Part shown: piece after piece, positions 26,401 through 33,969 of the stretch
Layout: every line of letters starts with the position of its first letter
How positions within the stretch are numbered: position 1 is the first letter of the stretch
Source: Fibrobacter succinogenes
Lineage (GTDB): Bacteria; Fibrobacterota; Fibrobacteria; Fibrobacterales; Fibrobacteraceae
Direction of reading: 5' to 3'
Length of the DNA stretch: 64,000 nt
Assembly: GCF_902779965.1 (NCBI RefSeq)
Contig: NZ_CACZDK010000005.1
Location: forward strand, 53,327-117,326
Position numbers and translations under genes: made by a program
Notes under the pieces: generated by a model
Told to the model about the DNA's origin: nothing
Seen by the model: only the letters and a program-made list of their open reading frames with translations
Databases searched by the model: none

Positions 26401-26550
26401 AAAAACAATATCGACATTCACAATCGCATTCGACAAGACATTGATGACCTTTTCTACGAAATGGAATGTAAGCAAGGAATCGCCGTAGATTTAGACGATG
26501 TTGATAAAATCCTAGAAAGCGTCCTCAATGTCGCCATAAGGAGATTTTAA
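23455..26550 (+). CDS. hsdR: Type I restriction endonuclease subunit R
   Basis: HsdR is the DNA-translocating and cutting subunit. The N-terminal nuclease domain has PDIVVFVNGIPFAVIECKAP at about residues 153-172, the PD-(D/E)xK site. The helicase motor shows Walker A THTQGSGK-type HTQGSGKSLTMV near 313, the DEAD-box-like VDESHRSNYG near 412, GFTGTPL near 439, and motif VI region AIARTNRLYEGKDFG near 664. The C-terminal helical region would bind HsdM. At 1031 aa the length is normal and all motifs are intact, so it should be active. GAGGTA precedes the ATG. It ends 1 base into the next gene's ATG. Confidence 0.95.
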   Translation: MSFTNQSDLMLEDNASKYPAIEVLAKLGYTYISPEEATQERGTQYNVLLKDILRKQLQRINQFEYNGIAYKFSAENIERAIAELDVPLTEGLVKTSERIYDALMLGKSYQEKLIDGTSKSFNLNYIDWDNFENNVFHVTEEFSCNSWDKQKNARPDIVVFVNGIPFAVIECKAPHISEMQAVEQNIRNQLPEYIPQLFKYVQMVVATNKNAVKYATVGTGKKFWNVWREQDTEWQTNLVDQIVAGRVPTEQDKTLISLFEKERLRKFAKYFVVYDANIKKICRYQQFFAVEAIMKTIAENDSAGNRQSGVIWHTQGSGKSLTMVMVSKYILEELSSVNPKVIVVTDRKELDKQIAKTFSHTRMTPVRATSGKNLCDLINEGKVDIITSIINKFNTVDNQGVKNNSRDIFVLVDESHRSNYGSLATKMRTVFPNACYIGFTGTPLLKNEKSTLKRFGKLIHKYTIKDGVEDKAIVPLIYEGRFVDQKVDEENIDLWFQMVTKKLNKAQIAELKTKWSSIQKLTSSDSRIRRVAIDIYQHFMDGYKESGFKAMLACNFKRDAVRYKLIFDTLCDIRTEVVISAPDMREGYDDIDESSDDLVVKFWNKMMKQYGNADDYEDTLKSQFYDGEIDILIVCSKLLTGYDAPRTQVLYIDKELKDHGLLQAIARTNRLYEGKDFGLIVDYRGLIRKLDSAMEVYSGAGLENYDSADIKGVVVDVMACVARLRETYSQLWDIFAPIKNRKDPEEIEIFLADMDARGKFYDALCVFGRAFTMVMNSEKAFAAFDRKEIEMFRDTFVFFSKIRRSVKIRYADALDNSEYERQMQNLLDTYMSVKDVQQIYEPIDIMNISDFDKVIEKLPSDRSKADAIVSHLTKRIKLNRDEDPAFYDSFSKRINAVLEEFKNKILSEKEYLKQMFEVMGDFRKGDTKQKFPEKIAGDLDAQAFYGVIDPILSDSYKLESEIVANIALSITAIIRRHDTVDWKNNIDIHNRIRQDIDDLFYEMECKQGIAVDLDDVDKILESVLNVAIRRF

Positions 26551-27251
26551 TGCTCCGCACTGTTGATGTTGACGACAATGCAATTAGCTACACGCTAGAA
26601 CGAAAGCCGGTCAAGAATATAAATCTGAGAATCAAGGCCGACCAAAGCGTCTATGTGTCCGCTCCGAAAGATGTTCCTGCAAAAACGGTCGATGCATTTG
26701 TCAGAGAAAAGTCAGCATACATATTGCGTGCCATTAAGAAATTTAAGGATAAAAATCGGCTAGATGCTTCGGAACATCAGTTTGTAGATGGAGAGACTGT
26801 CAATCTTTTCGGCAGAAATTTGCGGCTAAAAGTTCGTTACGCAACACGAAATAAAATAGAATCCGATGGAATCTATGTGACATTGTATGTTAAAGATGTG
26901 AATGACTCCGAACTAAAAAAAAGAGTCCTTGAAACTTGGCTTCGAGAAAAATGCAAAGACGAAGTAACATCCATTTGCCAAAAGGTTTACCCCAAAGTAA
27001 AAAAGTATGGAGTCGCATTCCCTGAAATTCAGATGCGAGAAATGGTTTCCCGTTGGGGCTCCTGTTCTCCGAAAAAAGGATTTGTCACCTTCAACACAGC
27101 CTTAATAGAAATGCCTGTTTCGTGCATAGAATATGTGGTAACGCACGAATTTACGCATTTTCTTTACCCAAACCATTCTCAAAAGTTCTATCAGCAGTTG
27201 GCAATATTTATGCCCGATTGGGAAGAACGAAAAAAAAGACTGGAAGGGTGA
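26550..27251 (+). CDS. YgjP-like (DUF45) zinc metallopeptidase
   Basis: This 233-residue protein belongs to the YgjP/DUF45 metallopeptidases. The zinc motif VVTHEFTHFLYPNHSQKFY (HExxH followed by a downstream His) lies near residues 190-210. The conserved MVSRWGSCSPKKGFVTFNTALI-type segment (RWGSCSPKKGFVTFN) is just upstream. Its ATG shares one base with the hsdR stop codon (TAATG), which implies translational coupling. YgjP genes often follow hsdR in bacterial genomes. The substrate is unknown, and control of HsdR by proteolysis is a plausible guess. It closes the accessory operon. Confidence 0.85.
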   Translation: MLRTVDVDDNAISYTLERKPVKNINLRIKADQSVYVSAPKDVPAKTVDAFVREKSAYILRAIKKFKDKNRLDASEHQFVDGETVNLFGRNLRLKVRYATRNKIESDGIYVTLYVKDVNDSELKKRVLETWLREKCKDEVTSICQKVYPKVKKYGVAFPEIQMREMVSRWGSCSPKKGFVTFNTALIEMPVSCIEYVVTHEFTHFLYPNHSQKFYQQLAIFMPDWEERKKRLEG

Positions 27252-27287
27252 TATTCACAATTGTTGATGAGTTGTTAAATAAATTCC

Positions 27288-28193
27288 CTACCGACAATGT
27301 TTCTTGAGCGCTGCAATGTACGCCTCAGCATAGCGTGATTTTGCGACGCCTTTGCGCATAACGTAACCGACTGTCATTTTGTCGTGAACGGCAAGCTGTT
27401 TGGCGATGATGTTCTTGCCGTTGAGTTTGTGGCTGATGACGCCGGAGCAGATGGTGTATCCGTCCAGGCCGATGAGCAGGTTAAAGAGTGTGGCGCGGTC
27501 GCGGACTTTGATGTTTCGCGGGCAATCGAAATCGATGGCAGTGAGGGGTTCTTCGGCAAAATAGAACGAGTTAAAGTCACCTTGTTCGTAAGTGAGGTAC
27601 GGATAGGGCTGAAGGTCTTCGAGGGTGATTTTGTCTTTTTTCGCAAGCGGGTTCTTGGACGACATGAACACGTGAAGCGGTGTTGCAAAGAGCGGTTCAA
27701 AGACGAGGTTGTTCTTTTGGATGAGCTTGGTGATGACCTTTTCGTTTTTATCGCTGAGGTAGAGCACGCCCATTTCGCTTTTCATTTTGGCGACATCGTC
27801 AATAATTTCGTTTGTTTGCGTTTCGCGAAGCGTAAAGTCGTAGCTGGGGCCACCGAATTTGCGGATGACATCGACGAACGCGTTCACCGCAAAGGAATAA
27901 TGTTGGCAGCTCACGGAAAAGATGGTGTTGCCGCCCTTGCCGCCTTTGTAGCGGTCTTCGAGGAGGGTCGCTTGTTCCACGACTTGCCTTGCGTACGAGA
28001 GGAATTCATCGCCTTCGTTTGTGATGGTGACGCCTTTATTGGAGCGGTTGAATATGGTAATGTTCAGCTCGCTTTCGAGTTCATGGATAGAGGCGGTAAG
28101 GCTCGGCTGCGAGATAAATACTCGCTTGGAGGCTTCGGTGATATTTCGCGTGTCCGCAATGGCAATGGCGTATTTAAGTTGTTGTAGGGTCAT
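27288..28193 (-). CDS. LysR-family transcriptional regulator, divergent from metE
   Basis: The protein is a 301-residue LysR regulator. The N-terminal winged helix-turn-helix reads LKYAIAIADTRNITEASKRV and SQPSLTASIHELESELNITI. The C-terminal two-lobed co-inducer domain begins near residue 90. It is transcribed away from metE with a 254-bp shared gap that holds two adjacent dyads. An ATAG-N7-CTAT box of the same kind lies before the cytX-pdxY operon. I therefore infer that it controls both. MetR is the obvious analogue, but sequence similarity to MetR specifically cannot be judged here. The ligand is unknown. Confidence 0.88.
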   Translation of the reverse strand: MTLQQLKYAIAIADTRNITEASKRVFISQPSLTASIHELESELNITIFNRSNKGVTITNEGDEFLSYARQVVEQATLLEDRYKGGKGGNTIFSVSCQHYSFAVNAFVDVIRKFGGPSYDFTLRETQTNEIIDDVAKMKSEMGVLYLSDKNEKVITKLIQKNNLVFEPLFATPLHVFMSSKNPLAKKDKITLEDLQPYPYLTYEQGDFNSFYFAEEPLTAIDFDCPRNIKVRDRATLFNLLIGLDGYTICSGVISHKLNGKNIIAKQLAVHDKMTVGYVMRKGVAKSRYAEAYIAALKKHCR

Positions 28194-28197
28194 GATT

Positions 28198-28248
28198 AGG
28201 TATGGGGTTGTGGGGTCGCACCTTCGGTGCTTTGGGGTATGGGGTTTT
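28198..28248. repeat. GGGGTAT heptamer repeats around a GCACC-TTC-GGTGC hairpin
   Basis: TATGGGG and GGGGTAT units flank the palindrome GCACCTTCGGTGC at about 28216-28228. Similar units occur at 40514-40530 and 40583-40602. Confidence 0.55.
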
Positions 28249-28315
28249 ATTGGTCATGTGCAGTCATTCTATATCGTACTACGGGACTTCTCCTTCGTTT
28301 TCATTATAAGATTAC

Positions 28316-28358
28316 TTTATAACCAGTTATAAATCACCATAGATTTTTTCTATGGTGA
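28316..28358. promoter_or_regulatory. Tandem dyads upstream of metE, probable LysR-type binding region
   Basis: A perfect 18-bp palindrome, TTTATAACCAGTTATAAA (28316-28333), is immediately followed by TCACCATAG-N7-CTATGGTGA (28334-28358). The second contains ATAG-N7-CTAT, a T-N11-A LysR box. The dyad centres are about 21.5 bp apart, two helical turns, as in recognition and activation half-sites of LysR regulators. Confidence 0.7.
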
Positions 28359-28447
28359 ACGTATAAAAAATAGTATTTTACCGATGATAAAAAGGGAGGT
28401 ATATTTGGAGCGTTCAAAAAACAAAGTAAAAAGGTAGGTAAAACACT

Positions 28448-30715
28448 ATGAGTAATAAAACATCTGTAATTGGTTTCCCGCGTATCGGTAAGAATCGTGA
28501 ACTCAAGTTCGCAAGCGAAAAGTTCTTCAAGGGTGAAGTTTCCGAAGCAGAACTTCAGAAGGTCGCCGCCGAAATTCGCCTGTACGGCTGGAAAAAGCAA
28601 CGCGAAGCCAATATTTCCTTCATTCCGTCTAACGATTTCTCGTTCTACGATAACGTTCTCGACACCGCATTTTTGCTGAATGTTATTCCGGAGCGCTACA
28701 GCAGCCTCGAATTGAGCACGCTTGAAAAGTATTTCGCAGCCGCCCACGGCTACCAGGGCGAAAAGGGCGACGTGAAGGCCCTCCCGATGAAGAAGTGGTT
28801 CAACACGAACTATCATTACATTGTTCCGGAAATTGACGACGCTACCGAACTTAAGCTCGTCGGAAAGAAGCCTGTCGAAGAATTTAACGAAGCCAAATTG
28901 GCCGGAATTGAATCCATTCCGACGGTTATTGGCCCTTACACATTCCTCCATCTCGCACGTTACAACGGTCAAAAGAAGGCAAAGGACTTTGTAGCAGCAG
29001 CAATTGCCGCTTATGCAAAGCTCGCCGACCAGCTCGCTACTGCAGGCGCCAAGTGGATTAGCATTGCAGAACCGGCTTTGGTTTTTGACGTCACCGCCGA
29101 AGAACGCGAACTCTTCAAGTCCATTTACGTTGAACTTATCAAGCAAATTCACGAAGTAGCCAAGTTGAAGATCAATTTGCAGACTTACTTCGGCGATATC
29201 CGCGATGTTTATGAAGATGTTATCGCACTCGGCTTTGACGGCATCGGCCTTGACTTTGTGGAAGGCCTCCAGTCTCTCGAACTTTTGAAGAAAGATTTCC
29301 CGAAGGGTACGGTTCTTTTCGCAGGCGTTGTGAACGGCAAGAACATCTGGCGTGCCGATTACGCACAGAAGAACGCACTCCTCGCTGAAATTGAAAAGTA
29401 CGTGGCTGCTGAAAATGTGGTCGTTGGCACTTCTTGTTCTCTTTTGCATGTGCCTTACACGGTCGCTGCTGAACAGAAGCTCTCCGCCGACATTCTCAAG
29501 CACTTTGCATTCGCCGAAGAAAAGCTCGTAGAACTTGCAGAACTCGCAAGCGCTGACGCAGCCGCTCTCGAAAAGAATCGCGCACTCTTTGCAAGCGCAC
29601 GCATCAACGAAAACAGCAATGTTCAAAAGCAGCTTGCAGCCCTCTCTGCTGCTGATTTCGAACGCAAGCCGAGCCGCCTTGAACGCCGTGAAGTGCAGAA
29701 GGCAGAATTCAAGTTGCCGGCATTCCCGACAACGACAATCGGTTCCTTCCCGCAGACTGCCGAAGTCCGCGCCAACCGTGCCGCATTCCGCAAGGGTGAA
29801 ATTTCCAAGGAACAGTACGTTGCATTCAACCAAAAGAAGATCGCAGAATGCATCAAGTTGCAGGAAGAAATTGGCCTCGACGTGATTGTGCATGGTGAAT
29901 TTGAACGCAACGACATGGTGGAATATTTCGGTTCCAAGATTGACGGCTTTGTGTTCACGCAGAACGCTTGGGTGCAGAGCTACGGTACCCGTTGCGTGAA
30001 GCCGCCTGTCGTTTGGGGTGACGTGAGCCGCAGCGCTCCGATTACGGTTGAATGGTCCGTTTTCGCACAGAGCTGCACCAAGAAGCCGGTGAAGGGCATG
30101 CTTACGGGTCCTGTCACGATTCTCAACTGGTCGTTCCCGCGCGAAGATGTTTCCTTGAAGACGCAGGCACAGCAGATTGGCCTTGCCATCCGTGACGAAG
30201 TTTTGGACCTCGAAAAGAACGGCATTCGCATTATCCAGATTGACGAAGCCGCTCTCCGCGAAAAGTTGCCGCTCCGCAAGAGCGATTGGCACAAGGAATA
30301 CCTCGACTGGGCCATTCCGGCATTCCGCTTGGTTCACGCCAAGGTCAAGCCCGAAACGCAGATCCACACGCACATGTGCTATAGCGAATTCAACGACATC
30401 GTGCGCGACATCGACAACATGGACGCTGACGTGATTACGTTCGAAGCCAGCCGTTCTGACCTCAAGTTGCTCGACGCCTTGAACGAAGCCAAGTTCGAAA
30501 CGCAGGTGGGCCCGGGTGTTTACGACATCCACTCTCCGCGCGTGCCGTCCGAACAGGAAATCGTCGATGCTCTCCACAAGATTATCGCGAAGGTCCCGCA
30601 GGCTAATGTTTGGGTGAACCCGGATTGCGGCCTCAAGACCCGCGGTGAAACCGAAACCACGGCAAGCCTCAAGAACCTCGTCGCCGCCGCCAAGAAACTG
30701 CGCGAAGAGAAGTAG
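28448..30715 (+). CDS. metE: Cobalamin-independent methionine synthase
   Basis: MetE transfers a methyl group from methyltetrahydropteroyl-polyglutamate to homocysteine to make methionine, without vitamin B12. At 755 aa it has the normal two-barrel length. The N-terminus reads [19 protein letters not shown]. The zinc ligands are in [10 protein letters not shown] (H642, C644) and NPDCGLKTR (C727), matching the E. coli enzyme with an offset of one. No SAM or cobalamin riboswitch is visible in the leader. A GGTAGG ribosome site precedes the ATG. Control is probably by the divergent LysR protein through the dyads at 28316-28358. Confidence 0.96.
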   Translation: MSNKTSVIGFPRIGKNRELKFASEKFFKGEVSEAELQKVAAEIRLYGWKKQREANISFIPSNDFSFYDNVLDTAFLLNVIPERYSSLELSTLEKYFAAAHGYQGEKGDVKALPMKKWFNTNYHYIVPEIDDATELKLVGKKPVEEFNEAKLAGIESIPTVIGPYTFLHLARYNGQKKAKDFVAAAIAAYAKLADQLATAGAKWISIAEPALVFDVTAEERELFKSIYVELIKQIHEVAKLKINLQTYFGDIRDVYEDVIALGFDGIGLDFVEGLQSLELLKKDFPKGTVLFAGVVNGKNIWRADYAQKNALLAEIEKYVAAENVVVGTSCSLLHVPYTVAAEQKLSADILKHFAFAEEKLVELAELASADAAALEKNRALFASARINENSNVQKQLAALSAADFERKPSRLERREVQKAEFKLPAFPTTTIGSFPQTAEVRANRAAFRKGEISKEQYVAFNQKKIAECIKLQEEIGLDVIVHGEFERNDMVEYFGSKIDGFVFTQNAWVQSYGTRCVKPPVVWGDVSRSAPITVEWSVFAQSCTKKPVKGMLTGPVTILNWSFPREDVSLKTQAQQIGLAIRDEVLDLEKNGIRIIQIDEAALREKLPLRKSDWHKEYLDWAIPAFRLVHAKVKPETQIHTHMCYSEFNDIVRDIDNMDADVITFEASRSDLKLLDALNEAKFETQVGPGVYDIHSPRVPSEQEIVDALHKIIAKVPQANVWVNPDCGLKTRGETETTASLKNLVAAAKKLREEK

Positions 30716-30727
30716 TGAAAATATGTA

Positions 30728-30753
30728 TGGATCCTCGTATTCACGAGGATGAC
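30728..30753. repeat. Palindromic element GGATCCTCG...CGAGGATGAC
   Basis: ATCCTCGT (30731-30738) and ACGAGGAT (30743-30750) are perfectly paired and followed by GAC, as in the other extragenic elements of this window. No T-run follows, so it is a weak terminator candidate for metE. Confidence 0.6.
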
Positions 30754-30874
30754 AATTCGCAAAAAACTTACACCTCTACTGTCGTTGCTAGGCTACAACT
30801 ATCTTCATTGATAGACAGATTCTAAGTTCGCTCTAGTCTATCGATCAAACCCTTGCAATGACGGTAAACGAATC

Positions 30875-30904
30875 AATCCCCGTGTGCATAATGCCGCGGG
30901 GATT
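30875..30904. terminator. Stem-loop downstream of metE
   Basis: AATCCCCG (30875-30882) pairs with CGGGGATT (30897-30904), followed by TTCTTATT. The T-run is short, so termination is plausible but not certain. Confidence 0.5.
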
Positions 30905-31003
30905 TCTTATTGCCGGAAAATGGCGGATCATGCTTCGACATTGCATTCTATCAAAAATTACAAAAACCACGTACTAAGTATAAACTATCACTTCCCATTT
31001 TCT

Positions 31004-31018
31004 ATAGTAAAAATCTAT
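31004..31018. promoter_or_regulatory. ATAG-N7-CTAT box upstream of the cytX-pdxY operon
   Basis: ATAG (31004-31007), seven A/T-rich bases, and CTAT (31015-31018) repeat the geometry of the metE dyad. A TATATAAA stretch near 31040 may be part of the promoter. Confidence 0.55.
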
Positions 31019-31104
31019 AACTCAGCATAAAAAAGTAGTATATATAAAGGGGCTTGCGACCACCCCACCCCATTGCTATCTTTGTGCCGTATTTGAAATA
31101 AAGG

Positions 31105-31170
31105 CGACCCCGGCACAGTGGCCGGGGTGACATGCTGAAAGGTCATCCCAGAACGGAGTCCGGGATGACA
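31105..31170. repeat. Two extragenic palindromes in the cytX leader
   Basis: CCCCGG (31108-31113) and CCGGGG (31122-31127) are followed by TGACATG. Then GTCATCCC...CGGGATGAC spans 31142-31169. They lie between the presumed promoter and the gene. Confidence 0.65.
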
Positions 31171-31188
31171 AACAACAGGAGGCGCAAC

Positions 31189-32394
31189 ATGGAAAAACGC
31201 ACAGGACTTTTTGCAAATGGTATTATTTGGTTTGGCGTCGCCATCTCCGTTTCCGAAATCGAAGCGGGTATAGAAATTGGCGCAGCCGCCGCAAGGGATT
31301 CGCTTTGGCTCCCGCTCGTACTTGGGCACATTCTGGGCGGCATATTGCTCTTTTTCGTGGGCCTCATCGGCGCGCGCGTTCGCCTGAACGCCATGGAAAC
31401 GACCAAATCCTCATTCGGCAAATACGGTTCCAAGTTCTTCGCCGCGCTGAACACATTCCAGTTGCTCGCCTGGGTCGCTGTTTTGAACGCTCAGGGCGCT
31501 TCGGCATTGGCAGGACTCAACTTGCCGATTTCATTCCCGCTCACGTGCGTGATTCTCGCAGCTCTCATCGCCGCCTGGGTTTACGTAGGCATCCGCCGTT
31601 CCGCAAACGTGACAACCATCGTGATGGCCGCTCTTACTATTTTGCTTGCAATTTTATCCGTTAAGTTATTCGGTCTCGGCAGCAGTTCAAGTGCCGCCGC
31701 TAATGTTGCAGGTGCCGCTGGAAACGCTGCAACCGCCACCGCGCTCAAGTTCTGGAACATTTTCGAAATTTCTATCGCCATGCCGATTTCTTGGTTGCCG
31801 GTCATTTCGGACTACACGAAGGATGCCGAAAAGCCCGTGAAGGCGACCGCCATCTCTGCCATCGCTTATTCTTTTGCAAGCCTCTGGATGTACATCATCG
31901 GTATCGAAATTTCGGGCATTGGTGCAAGCAATAACATCGCGCAAGCCATTCTACTTGCCGGCCTCGGCATCCCGGGAATCATCATCGTGGTACTCTCGAC
32001 CGTGACGACAAACTTCCTTGCGGCAAACTCCGCAGGCGAATCTTCCAAGGCAATTTACAATAAAATAAATCCAAAAATTGCAGGTGTCGTCGTGAGTTTC
32101 TTGAGCGCTGCGCTTGCGATTTCGGGAATCATGGAACATTACATCAGCTTCCTTTACTTGATCGCTTCCGTGTTTGCCCCGATGGCCGCTGTTCTTTTAG
32201 TTTCGTTCTACTTCTCCAAGGATCGTACTGAATCGCTCGGCGTTTGGCTCTGGAACATTTTCGCCTGGCTCGCCGGTTTTATCGCTTACCAGGTGGCAGA
32301 ACATTTCGATTCCGTTTTTCTCGGCCCGACCCTCCTTGCAGTCATCGTTTCGGCGGCATTCGCCTCCGTGCGGGTACTGTCGGAGAGAAAATAA
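31189..32394 (+). CDS. cytX: NCS1-type transporter, CytX-like (hydroxymethylpyrimidine or related vitamin precursor)
   Basis: AGGAGG at 31177-31182 sets the start at the ATG at 31189, although the frame is open to 31132. The 401-residue protein has about twelve hydrophobic segments, typical of cytosine permease-type NCS1 carriers. The start region GIIWFGVAISVSEIEAGIEI and the segment FEISIAMPISWLPVISDYTK resemble the CytX branch assigned to hydroxymethylpyrimidine uptake. No thiamin riboswitch is visible upstream. The next gene is a pyridoxamine-kinase-type enzyme, so a B6 vitamer or hydroxymethylpyrimidine is the likely cargo. That choice is inference. Confidence 0.8.
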   Translation: MEKRTGLFANGIIWFGVAISVSEIEAGIEIGAAAARDSLWLPLVLGHILGGILLFFVGLIGARVRLNAMETTKSSFGKYGSKFFAALNTFQLLAWVAVLNAQGASALAGLNLPISFPLTCVILAALIAAWVYVGIRRSANVTTIVMAALTILLAILSVKLFGLGSSSSAAANVAGAAGNAATATALKFWNIFEISIAMPISWLPVISDYTKDAEKPVKATAISAIAYSFASLWMYIIGIEISGIGASNNIAQAILLAGLGIPGIIIVVLSTVTTNFLAANSAGESSKAIYNKINPKIAGVVVSFLSAALAISGIMEHYISFLYLIASVFAPMAAVLLVSFYFSKDRTESLGVWLWNIFAWLAGFIAYQVAEHFDSVFLGPTLLAVIVSAAFASVRVLSERK

Positions 32395-32398
32395 ACCG

Positions 32399-32445
32399 TA
32401 TGGATTCCCTCCCCTATCGCTACGCTCCAGGGTCGAGAATGACTT
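32399..32445. repeat. GGATTCCCT...GAGAATGAC repeat element
   Basis: Between cytX and the kinase gene, TGGATTCCCTCCCCTATCG and GGGTCGAGAATGAC have the ends of the extragenic element family but a poor central stem. Confidence 0.45.
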
Positions 32446-32471
32446 ATACATTTTTTAAATTATAGTCTGTC

Positions 32472-33302
32472 ATGTCACAAAAAAAAATCGCGTTAATTAA
32501 TGATGTTACAGGATTTGGTCGGTGTTCCATCGCAGTTATGGCACCGATCGTTTCGGCTATGAAAATCCAAGCGGTAACAGTTCCAACCGCTGTTCTTTCG
32601 GCGCACACGCAGTTCCCCGAATACTACTTCGACGATTACACTTCAAAAATGCGCGATTACATTCAAACCTACAAGGATTTGAATCTAACATTCGACGCCA
32701 TCGCTTCTGGGTTCCTTGGTTCCGAAGAGCAAGTCGATATCGTGATTGACTTTTTCAAGACATTCAAGAAAAACGGCACATTCACATTAGTGGACCCGGT
32801 AATGGGTGATTACGGGCGACTTTACGAAACATACACGCCTAGTTTGTGCGAAAAGATGAAAGCACTCGTCCGTTACGCCGATATCTTGACGCCGAACCTC
32901 ACCGAACTTTGCACCTTGACCGATGTAAAATACCGCGAAGAAGGATTCAACGATGCAGAGCTTGCTTGCATGTGTCAAAAACTTGCAGATCAAGGCCCAG
33001 AACATATCGTAGTCACGGGCATCCGCTACAACAGCAAGCAAATCATGAACTACGTCTACAGCAAAGGCGAAGAACCGCGAATCGTGATGGTGGACCGCAT
33101 CGGCGGCGACCGCAGCGGAACCGGCGACGTCATCAGTTCAATCATTGCCGGCATGTATTTGAACGGGCATGATTTTTACGAATCCGTCAAAAAGGCGGCC
33201 GAATTCGTTTCCAAGTGTTTGCGCTACTGCGAAGACAACAACGTGCCCACGCACTGGGGACTTTGCTTTGAAATGTATCTCCGCGACTTGATGGAGGATT
33301 AA
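32472..33302 (+). CDS. pdxY: Pyridoxamine/pyridoxal kinase (PdxY-like, ribokinase fold)
   Basis: This 276-residue kinase phosphorylates a B6 vitamer with ATP. The N-terminus NDVTGFGRCSIAVMAPIVSA and VPTAVLSAHTQFPEY are typical of the pyridoxamine kinase branch. VDPVMGDYGRLY follows, and the anion-hole and catalytic motif DRSGTGDVISSIIAG (GTGD) lies near residue 218. HMP kinase ThiD shares the fold, so that alternative stays open given the CytX-like transporter. However, the SAHTQ start region favours the pyridoxamine type. The gene lies 77 bp after cytX and 1 bp before the radical SAM gene, so all three probably form one operon. Confidence 0.85.
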   Translation: MSQKKIALINDVTGFGRCSIAVMAPIVSAMKIQAVTVPTAVLSAHTQFPEYYFDDYTSKMRDYIQTYKDLNLTFDAIASGFLGSEEQVDIVIDFFKTFKKNGTFTLVDPVMGDYGRLYETYTPSLCEKMKALVRYADILTPNLTELCTLTDVKYREEGFNDAELACMCQKLADQGPEHIVVTGIRYNSKQIMNYVYSKGEEPRIVMVDRIGGDRSGTGDVISSIIAGMYLNGHDFYESVKKAAEFVSKCLRYCEDNNVPTHWGLCFEMYLRDLMED

Positions 33303-33303
33303 A

Positions 33304-33963
33304 ATGGTTGTTTATACCGTAACTGGAAACGTCGGAGAAGCCGGCTATTTAGACATCGCGAACAGCGGCGATATTACAGGCAAAAACATTTACGTGAACA
33401 TGACTAACCGCTGCCCGTGCAGCTGTGTTTTTTGCTTGCGCCAGACAAAAAAAATGATGGAAGGCAATTCGCTTTGGCTCAAAGGTGGCGAACCCAGCGT
33501 CGAAAGCGTGCTCGGCATTTTTGAAAAATACGATTTGTCCGTCATTAACGAACTCGTCTTTTGCGGCTACGGCGAACCGCTCGAACGTTTGCACGACGTT
33601 TGCAAAGTTATCGATTTTCTGCGCGGCAAATACCCGAAATTAAAGGTCCGTCTCAACACAAACGGACTTGCCAACTTGATTCACGGCGAAGACATCACGC
33701 CGCAACTTGAAGGACGTTTCGATACCGTTTCGATTTCGATGAACGCGCCGACCGCCGAAGAATTCCTCGAACTCACACGTTCGAGATTTGGCATCAAGTC
33801 GTTTGACGCGCTGAAAGAATTTGCAGCACTCGCAAAATTCCATGTGCCGAACGTCATCATGACCGTTGTAGAAAAAGTGATGCCCGAAGAAAAAATCAAG
33901 CAGTGCCGCAAAATTTGCGAAGAACTCGGCGTCACGCTGAGAGTCAGACCGTTCGAAGAATAA
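33304..33963 (+). CDS. Radical SAM protein, TatD-associated type
   Basis: The 219-residue protein has the radical SAM cluster motif CPCSCVFC (CxxxCxxC) near residues 36-43. The GGEPSVE-like segment KGGEPSVESV and NELVFCGYGEPLERL follow the fold. It lacks an extended C-terminal cluster domain, so it is a minimal core enzyme. The short form with VYTVTGN-like N-terminus reminds me of the radical SAM proteins found linked to TatD nucleases. It starts 1 base after the kinase stop, so it is co-translated with the B6 genes. The reaction is unknown. Confidence 0.78.
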   Translation: MVVYTVTGNVGEAGYLDIANSGDITGKNIYVNMTNRCPCSCVFCLRQTKKMMEGNSLWLKGGEPSVESVLGIFEKYDLSVINELVFCGYGEPLERLHDVCKVIDFLRGKYPKLKVRLNTNGLANLIHGEDITPQLEGRFDTVSISMNAPTAEEFLELTRSRFGIKSFDALKEFAALAKFHVPNVIMTVVEKVMPEEKIKQCRKICEELGVTLRVRPFEE

Positions 33964-33969
33964 ATCGTA

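Noticed and set aside
28359..28447. SAM or cobalamin riboswitch before metE
   Set aside because: The leader is short and AT-rich and lacks the conserved cores of either class.
28334..30577. 747-codon minus-strand frame opposite metE, and similar long frames opposite rng, dnaN, hsdM, lysC, lon and tig
   Set aside because: They mirror real genes with full motif sets. They stay open because rare TTA, CTA and TCA codons are avoided on the coding strand. No ribosome sites or family motifs are seen.
31019..31188. Thiamin pyrophosphate riboswitch before cytX
   Set aside because: The CTGAGA and ACCTGA core elements are absent. The palindromes belong to the extragenic repeat family.
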